Source of the DNA: Solanum dulcamara
Lineage: Eukaryota > Streptophyta > Magnoliopsida > Solanales > Solanaceae
Direction of reading: 5' to 3'
NCBI RefSeq assembly: GCF_947179165.1
Contig: NC_077241.1
Coordinates: 31,367,246 to 31,431,245 of the forward strand
DNA: 64,000 bases
The notes below the pieces were generated by a model. That model was not told the DNA's origin and did no database searches. It saw only the letters and a program-made list of their open reading frames with translations. A program made the translations under genes and the position numbers. Below are positions 57,067 to 64,000 of this stretch, piece after piece (positions within the stretch are counted from its first letter, which is position 1; each line of letters begins with the position of its first letter).

Positions 57067-59577
57067 TACTCTTCTGGATCCATCGATAAGTTTAACTCGC
57101 AGGCAACCTTACCTATTCGGTAGAGGGTCTGATAAGAGCCAATGCATCTCAGACTAAGGTCCTCTTTCTTGCTGGCTCTCATGACTTTCTCTGTGGATGA
57201 TACTTTTGAGAGTGCTTAATTATAACTTGAAATTCTAGAGATTGATGTCGATTATTCTCATATGACTTTTGTCGACTCGAAGTTGCTAATAATCTCTCGC
57301 AAATAAGCTTCACCTTCTATACTGCTTATTGAACCACATATAAGCATATTAGTCTTGTTTTACTACCATCAAACCAATCAATTGGCAACCTACACTATCC
57401 GCTATACCATGTCTCATACAGGGCCATCTGGATACTAGAATGATAGTTAATATCGTAAGTACTTTTGACAGGTGGTAGGCAATTATCCGAGCTACTTTTA
57501 GAGTCAAATGTATAGGTCCACAACATATCGTCTAACATTTAGCTAGTAAGCTTAGTCTGTCCATCAGTTTGAGGGTAAAATAGTGTATGAAGACCTATCT
57601 GTTTTCCCAATCTTTTCGTAAACTGATCTTCGGTAGTTAACTGTAACTTGGGCTCCTTTATCTAGGACAATAGCAATGGGAACTCCGTAAGGTCCTACCA
57701 CCCTCTTGACCTATAATTTCATACCATCTCGGTTGAAAAGTAGTCTTTGATTAGAGGAACCTGGGTTGATCTTATTAATCTGCGCATAATATTCCATATA
57801 GAATTATCTTTCCGGGGAGTGAAAAGTAAGTCTTGTAGACAAGGTCGTGATGTGGAATCTTCGACCTAGTATTTTACTTCTTCGCTACTTTATTTTGTTC
57901 CTTTACGTACTCCTTGGTCTCCTCCTTTCCTACCATCGGAGATTTTATATTCTTCTTTCTACTTGTACGTCCCGATATCAGTAACCAATGATGTCATTGC
58001 CATATCTTAATCTTTACTCAAACATAGCCCTACTACCCTCTTGGCGGCCCTTAGTTTGTTCAGTCCTACTCTCTTATCGTATTCACCCCTTGTGGTAGGC
58101 ACCCATCCCTTAGGGTTCTACCAATGATTCTTCACACGGCCTTAGATGCCGTGGCTCCTATCTATTTATTATTTTCCTCGAGCTCCTATTCCAACATATT
58201 TGACATACTACAACATGTCTACACCTTTTGTTAACTCATATATACTTTAGGTTTCCCTTGTAAGAAACCTTAATAAAACCATGGGTGCTTAGAATTCTCA
58301 ATAAATAGTACATAATCTAGTCCAAGACTGGTACTCGAGTCATATAAGTAATGTAGTAGCTTAGTCGAAGCTGCATTTCCTTCATCCCAATCAGAACGTC
58401 ACTAGTACTTATAATTGTGTCTGATTCTCCATTCGGGGGAACTTATACTCTGATGACACGTGTTTCTAGCATTGCTATAACATTATCTTCATCCCAGTGA
58501 ATACCACTTATTCCTCTTAATTGACTTGTAGTGCATCAATTGTCTTGCAGAGCTACCTCCCTCATCCTTGAGAGGTCGTACAATATCCCTTTCTGCTTCA
58601 TGCGCTTTCATCCTTATCGTGTACTCGATGCTGAAACCTAATCTTACTCACAATCACATTCTTTAGTTACTTCGTTACTAGGCCGTACGTACTTCCATGA
58701 TGATCCTCATTATAATCACACTATATTCTGCTCATGGTCAATCTCGAAGGGTAATATTTCTTAACCTTTATACACGATCCTTACTCTAGACTACTTCCAC
58801 CTGGTGGAGCAAGCGTACTTAACCCCCTTATCCTTTCTCATCATTAATACCTCATAGGCAGTCTTAAGACGTTCATATCCATCACCATTCTTCTCACCAT
58901 AACAGTATCGACCTTCTAATTACCACCCATACCACAATTTACTTATTTCCCAAAGTCAGTTGTACTCCTAGTTTAGTCGGATCTTATCGTTACTGTGGAT
59001 ACAATCTCTCAAGATATACTACAGCCTTATAGCTTATTCTCATTTTATTTCAAAAAAAAATTGGCAGAGTTTCCTCTATATTCCTTACTATCCTAAACCT
59101 GTACTCAGGAAATACCAACAATGCCTCACAGGGCTAACATATATATATATTCATATCACCACCACACAGGGCGCCTAATATCAACCATAATATAAAATAA
59201 TAGACTTACCTCGTATGTCAAACTCAAACTGCACCCATTGCACTTTCCTATCTACTTTTCCCTTCAATCTTCGACTTAATATTTCAATCTTCTTACCTTA
59301 TCCAACATGCCTCCTTCACACCATTACTTACCTGTATACTTGGTAACTCTTAATATCATCCGTCATTTTCTTCTGTCGATGTCGTTTTTCAGTTGAAACC
59401 AAAAGTTAGAAAAAGGAATTTTATGTCCTATGGCTAGGCTTTATCATACGATCTTAGATATGAAACAAAGGTAATATCCTAAATGCCCTGAAGCCTTCTA
59501 TTTATAGATGTAGCGTGCAACACACCGATAAACAAGACTCTACTAGACACGGTCTATAGACATTCTGAGGAAGAACC
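57067..59577 (-). pseudogene. pol: Decayed pol remnants and leader of reverse A element
   Basis: Just right of the tail, 57100-57620 has minus-strand integrase fragments in broken frames, among them a region equivalent to the A-F-H-P-Q-T-D-G block near 57560. From about 57700 to 59000 only disconnected short frames are seen, and I cannot place RT, protease or gag. 59040-59220 matches the F leader (39440-39670), including 'cctcacagggctaacatatatatatattc'. The remaining 350 bases up to the PBS match the F and stub-element leaders (for example 59510-59560 'gatgtagcgtgcaacacaccgataaacaagactctactagac'). Confidence 0.7.
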
Positions 59578-59589
59578 GCTCTGATACCA
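59578..59589 (-). other. Primer-binding site of reverse A element
   Basis: Minus-strand TGGTATCAGAGC is a perfect match, with the usual gaag spacer to the LTR end at 59594. Confidence 0.92.
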
Positions 59590-60439
59590 CTTCTGTCATG
59601 ACCAAACCCCGTAGGCTGTGACGGGTGCCCGAACTGGGCATTCGCATATATCCCTGCTATCTGTAAGTAAATTTGTCCCCTATTTAAGTTATAGCATATC
59701 AACAGGAAGGATAACATATAAGCCGGAGAGGCTTATCATAGGCACCACTGTACATACATGCATATACAACCCATATACATGTCCATAGACCTCTAAGAGT
59801 AAGAACAATAACATAAGGCGGGATAGGGCCCCGCCGTACCTGTGAATAAATAAATATATACATCGAGAGTTAATACCAAAACTAGGCTCCGGCACAATGG
59901 AGTGTTTCTGAACTACTGAGTGGAACTCCTATGCTGGCAGATCTCCATGGTATGTATTTGTACCTGCGGGCATGAACGCAGCCCCTTCCCCTAAGAAAGG
60001 AGGGTCAGTACGACATATGTACTGAGTATGTAAAGAATAAACATCATAAGGAAATTATAGTTAACGTAGGGATACAGGGGGCAAGTATAACATTTAACCA
60101 TTTGTCGTACCTGCATCATAAAAAAGAAAGTCATATATTTTACCATCACGTACTATCCCCATCCCGTTAGGGGACTCGGTCTACCATCTACGTCATACTG
60201 TCATCATAAGAACATATATATTTTTAGCACTATGGAATGTATAACCCGATCTATGTATATAGTAAGTACATGTCGAGGAATGTACGGCACAGTCTGCATA
60301 TCGTATACTAATATCGAGGAATATTCTGTCCGATCCATGTGTCATATGGTAATGCCGAAGAATGTTCGGTCCGATCTACATTTCATATAGTAATGCCGAG
60401 GAACGTATGGTCTGATCAATATATTATATTATATTATTA

Positions 60440-60770
60440 AATAAATATACCGTATTCGGCCCTTTATGGGACTCGGTGTCATCACATTATCATATATTGT
60501 ACCCAACCCTTTATGGGACTCAGTGTCATCATATCATCATATACTGTACCCATCCTTTTATGGGACTCGTTATCATAATCATCATATAATGTACTCAGCC
60601 CTTTATGATACTCGGTGTCATAATCATCATATACTGTACCAGGCCCTTTATGGGACTCGGTATCATAATTATTATATAACATACCCGGCCCTTTATGGGA
60701 CTCGGTGTCATAATCATCATATACCGTACCCGGCCTTTTATGGAACTCGGTGTCATAATCATCCTACTAT
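60440..60770. repeat. 45-bp minisatellite, about seven units
   Basis: Units of 'gccctttatgggactcggtgtcataatcatcatatactgtacccg' repeat in register, more copies than in the sister LTR (50434-50712). The plus-strand open frame 60466-60777 (103 residues) translates the 15-residue period and is not a gene. Confidence 0.9.
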
Positions 60771-62780
60771 CATCTGAGACTTAATAAAATGATCAAATTG
60801 GGTTATCCTTTGAGGTTCAGAATGGTACTTATCCTAAGTACCCTCTAAGTGTCATTAGGGGTCGTATCAACTAGAGTCTCAAGAATCATAGGCATTTATC
60901 AAGTAATGCCGAATGACTTATGAAATTAGAGGCATTGGTCATCATAGAGTCCTTAGGAATAGGAGCTTATCAAGGTAAGGACATTAGTCACTGTAGCGTC
61001 TTTGAGCATATGGACTTTCACACGCCAATTCCTGTTTTACATACAAAAGGCTCAAGGGTAGTAGCTAAACTACCATAAGAGCATTAGCATTAGAAAATGA
61101 GTAAGAGACAAGAATCCTATTAGGAACTTAAGAATGAGATTACCCCAACTTGTATACATATCACTTACTTTTAGGATATGCCAAACGAGAACAAAGGATA
61201 GTTTACGTACTTACTACTTTCCATCACATAGAAGCCTTGAGAGGCAATAACTCAACTAGTATAGGATTTATACCATCGAGAAGTGAATAAGACATATGGA
61301 CCATACTTGGAGTTTTAAGAATAGAGTTACTCCCAAATTTCATACACACCTCATACATGTGCTAAGACATACCAAGAAAAAGTAGTTAGCTTCACATACT
61401 TACTACGCTCCATCATATAGAAGGCTTGAGAGCTGTAACTCCATTATTATGGAAGTTCTAACATTAGGAGGTTGGTAAGACTCATAAATCTTGCTCAGAG
61501 ATTTATGGATGGGATACTCCCCAAAGCTTGCATCATGTGGTACTTATATCAAGACATGCCAAAAGAAGAAAAAGGATAGGTTTTACATACTTATGCCAAT
61601 GACATGCCAAGAGAAAGAATAAGCTTTACATACTTTCTACTTTCCCTCACGGAGTCATCATATGCATATATCGTACCAGGCCTATTAGGGATAGGTGAAT
61701 AATTATAGCATAATAGCATCATACTTATTTCAAAAGCATTCCAAGAGGAAAGAAGGATAGCTCTATTTACTCATGCCAAAAATATGCCAAGAGAAAGAAT
61801 GTAGCTTCACATACCTCTTTAGGGATTAATCATAACCCAACTTACCTCGATATCTACTTAACCTATTTAACATGAAAATAATAATAAGATTCATAAAATT
61901 TTATTTTCCCATTTCCAAATCTACACCCAAGTAGTCATAGGAACCATTTCCTTATTCATTTCCCTCGAATAGCTTATTACTAGTTTTGAAGTTGCCGAAA
62001 ATCGGGCAGCATCTCTTCTATAACTTTCCCTATCCAATTGCTAATCTTAGAATCCATATTACCAACAACAACCGTCACTTATATATACAATCAAATCACT
62101 TCACCGTTACTCAGTACAACTTCAAACAACTAGCTCAAAACTATGATACCAAAATAGAGTTTTTAGTCTTTATTTTACAAAAACTTTAACAATACAAAAA
62201 GGAGGGTCGTGTGGATGAAAAAATCAGTACTCACACCCATTTTAGAACACTTTACATCCCTGCAACACTCCATCCAACCAGATGCAACCGCAGCACCATA
62301 ATCACCACATACTACTCGACTTCGATTTAACGCTAGCGACTTAAATTTAGTTTGTTTCTAATGTCAAGCATCCTTATGCAATTTTTCCACTTACAGACTC
62401 ATTTAATACATGTAATATACCCCATCACAACATTATAACCTTCAATTTGAAAGGAAAAACCTTACCTTGTCCAAAACTTGCCAAAACTTGCCTCGGAAGC
62501 TCTTCTAGCGCGACTGAAACTTCATGGATGTTTGTTGTCCATTTGGGGCTGCCACAAACCATAATTTACATTACTAACACCTTCATACCTTCATTTTATA
62601 CCCCATATAATTAATTCATAGAACAGACTCGGAGAACTTACCTTTTTCTCCTCTCAAAACCGTAGCTCTTCCTTCTCTCTAGCTTAAGTTTCTCTTCTCT
62701 TCTTTTCTCTAGAATTTTCTTGACTTTTGGAGATAAGAATGAAACTTATAGAATAAATATGACCATAAAAGTCATAAATT

Positions 62781-62841
62781 ATATATATATAGGCCACTTT
62801 ATAGGGTCAAACATGTCAAGCCTCAAGTGGTGACACGTGTC
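62781..62841 (-). promoter_or_regulatory. TATA run and G-box of the 5' A LTR
   Basis: The TATA run is at 62781-62790 and GACACGTGTC at 62832-62841. A second G-box expected near 62808 reads AACATGTCAAG, consistent with CpG decay. Confidence 0.6.
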
Positions 62842-63346
62842 AAGCCCTGATAGGGCCAACGCAGCACCTCCTCCACTTAGGGGCTGCCACATGGCATGTG
62901 GGGACCACCCCTTGCTGCATCTTATGCCACATGCCACCTCCAATTGTTGCCATATGGCACTCTGCCATGCTGCCATGTGTTGCTCTCTTTTTCTCCTCGT
63001 GGGTTCATAAATTCGTCATGCTTTATGAACCTATGTAATCCTTGCTATGTAAGCTTGGTATGTAATCAAGTTGTTTAAGTACCTAAGATTTCCATGTTGG
63101 TAGCTTAAGTAAGTAAGTTGAGTCCTACGTCTCCAACTCCTTTCGGATTCTTATGACCCTATTTCCAATCTTCTCTATTTTAGGGTATCTCATTCTCCCT
63201 TCCTTGAAGTAATTTGGTAGCGTTATAGATTATCCAGCTCGCATGATAACTTTTAAGAAGCTCAAGAGCTTTAATAAGCTCCAAGAAACTTAAGAATCTT
63301 AAGTAACTTAGGAACCTTCCAAGGTATAAAAGTACGGGGTATAACA

Positions 63347-63351
63347 ACCTT
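63347..63351. repeat. Target-site duplication of reverse A element, right (ACCTT)
   Basis: It pairs with ACCTC at 49564-49568. Confidence 0.7.
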
Positions 63352-63797
63352 GTGTCACAGACCTGTTCCTAGTTAGTTCAAAAGTTAGCAAAAATTTCAA
63401 TTTTCAAGTAAGGGAACATTGGACAATTCCCTGAACTTATATAGACGAAATTAGATGCATTTTGGGGTTATTTTTACAGTCCTTTGCCTCTCCAAAACCC
63501 TAAACTTCATCCTCTTCTCTCTCAAATCATCTCGAAAAAATTTGCTCTCAAACTCAAGGATTCGAGATTCCCATTGAAGACCTAACATCAAGACTTATGA
63601 AATTCTTCTTCAAGTTCCTCTCTAAGGTATACGGATTTTCATCTATGGGTTCTTCTACCCATTGAACCCAAGTGTTTTCTCAACTTAGTATTTCAATTTC
63701 AACGGATGAAATCCTATGTGCTTTTACGTGATGGTTCCAAATGCATAGATTATAGTATATTTGAAGTTTATTTACTCATATTGATATATTTATATCT

Positions 63798-63801
<4 letters not shown>

Positions 63802-63829
<28 letters not shown>
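63802..63829. repeat. (AT)n microsatellite
   Basis: An uninterrupted AT dinucleotide run of about 28 bp lies inside the G LTR. Shorter AT runs elsewhere are part of TATA regions. Confidence 0.95.
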
Positions 63830-64000
63830 GGACTCTCAATTTCAAGTGATGAGTTTTATGGGTTTTTATACTATAATTTAAAATGTATAGATTCTTGAAT
63901 ATTTGAAGTTTATTTACCTATATTGACTTATGTTGAATTTTATTTACATGAAATGGATGGTTTATCAAGGTTCTTATATGAAGGTTTGGAATGTAGTTTT

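Larger units (their letters stand above)
49569..63346 (-). mobile_element. Two-LTR family A element, reverse orientation, with nested solo LTR
   Basis: In minus-strand order the element has a 5' LTR (63346-59594), PBS (59589-59578), internal remnant (59577-56714), stem-loop and PPT (56713-56679) and 3' LTR (56678-49569). The 3' LTR contains a younger solo LTR with its own target duplication; without it the 3' LTR is about 3.66 kb against 3.75 kb for the 5' LTR. The internal region is 2.9 kb, far short of a complete gag-pol. All coding parts are broken, so any movement would have needed enzymes from elsewhere. Confidence 0.9.
59594..63346 (-). mobile_element. 5' LTR of reverse A element (3753 bp)
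   Basis: The left edge TGTCATGACCAAACCCCGTAGG is the reversed LTR end beside the PBS; the right edge GTACGGGGTATAACA is the reversed LTR start, followed by ACCTT. It is the sister of 49569-56678, lacks the nested solo LTR and so preserves its empty site near 61036-61065. It has minisatellites at 60240-60420 and 60440-60770, splice-like sites (61813, 62465, 62641), the TATA run at 62781-62790 and a G-box GACACGTGTC at 62832-62841. Confidence 0.92.
63347..64000 (+). mobile_element. G-family LTR, second part, leaving the window
   Basis: This continues the LTR broken at 49568. It has a TATA-like TTATATAG at 63436-63443, then 'ccaaaaccctaaacttcatcctcttctctctcaaatc' typical of an LTR leader, and 'ctctaaggtatacggattttcatctatgggttcttctaccc', which parallels 46580 and 33350. 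The LTR end and PBS are not reached. Confidence 0.6.

Noticed and set aside
60466..60777. Open frame of 103 residues with repeated Y-G-T-R motifs
   Set aside because: It is the translation of a 45-bp minisatellite inside an LTR; the period is 15 residues and both strands are open.

Overview
The window looks like pericentromeric or other gene-poor heterochromatin of a flowering plant. I favour the nightshade family (Solanaceae), because the long LTR families here, with ends of the type TGTTACACCCC ... GGTCGTGACA, resemble those of pepper, tomato and potato; the genus cannot be fixed from the sequence alone. I see no host gene, tRNA, rRNA or CRISPR array. Nearly every base belongs to a stack of nested, decayed Ty3/gypsy LTR retrotransposons. 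The pol remnants end in the divergent chromodomain-like tail (E-I-L-D-R ... W-E-A-E) of Tekay/Del-type chromoviruses, and the primer-binding sites match the 3' end of initiator-methionine tRNA (TGGTATCAGAGC).

I use working names for the LTR families. Family A has very long LTRs (2.5-3.7 kb) with conserved splice-like sites, a G-box-rich U3 and hairpin modules. F is an A subfamily. B has LTRs of about 2.3 kb starting TGTAACACCCCTTAAAAATG. C starts TGTAACACC(T)CGAAAG. D is 2.9 kb and starts TGTAATGACCCTC. E starts TGAT..AATCCATATT. G and H are seen once each.

Layout. 1-2022: reverse B LTR abutting a 5'-truncated A LTR (2023-3332). 3333-6148: a 335-bp internal stub with PBS and PPT, then a mosaic A/F LTR. 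6149-9461: fragments of C, H and D LTRs. 9462-17708: a forward pol (RT, RNase H, IN) with B 3' LTR, split by a reverse A solo LTR (10108-13761). 17709-27837: a reverse gag-pol element split inside RNase H by a deleted D element (20031-25091). 27838-29905: reverse A LTR fragment. 29906-47995: a forward integrase and C LTR, which hosts an E element carrying a B LTR and a decayed non-gag/pol ORF (34546-35729) and, within its 3' LTR, a two-LTR F element (35848-46459). 47996-49114: LTR tail, PBS and gag stub. 49115-64000: a G LTR split by a reverse A element (49569-63346), whose own 3' LTR is split by a younger A solo LTR (51007-54456).

Target-site duplications support the nesting order: exact GAAGG at the 51007-54456 solo LTR; (G/A)TACT at 10108-13761; (G/A)ACAC at 20031-25091; ACCT(C/T) at 49569-63346. 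The sister LTR at 61032-61060 preserves the empty site of the GAAGG insertion. No coding region is intact; several catalytic residues of RT, RNase H and IN are substituted. Noteworthy patterns are a stem-loop just upstream of the polypurine tract shared by different LTR families, conserved splice donors in family A LTRs, family-specific short palindromes, LTR minisatellites and the unknown ORF of element E.
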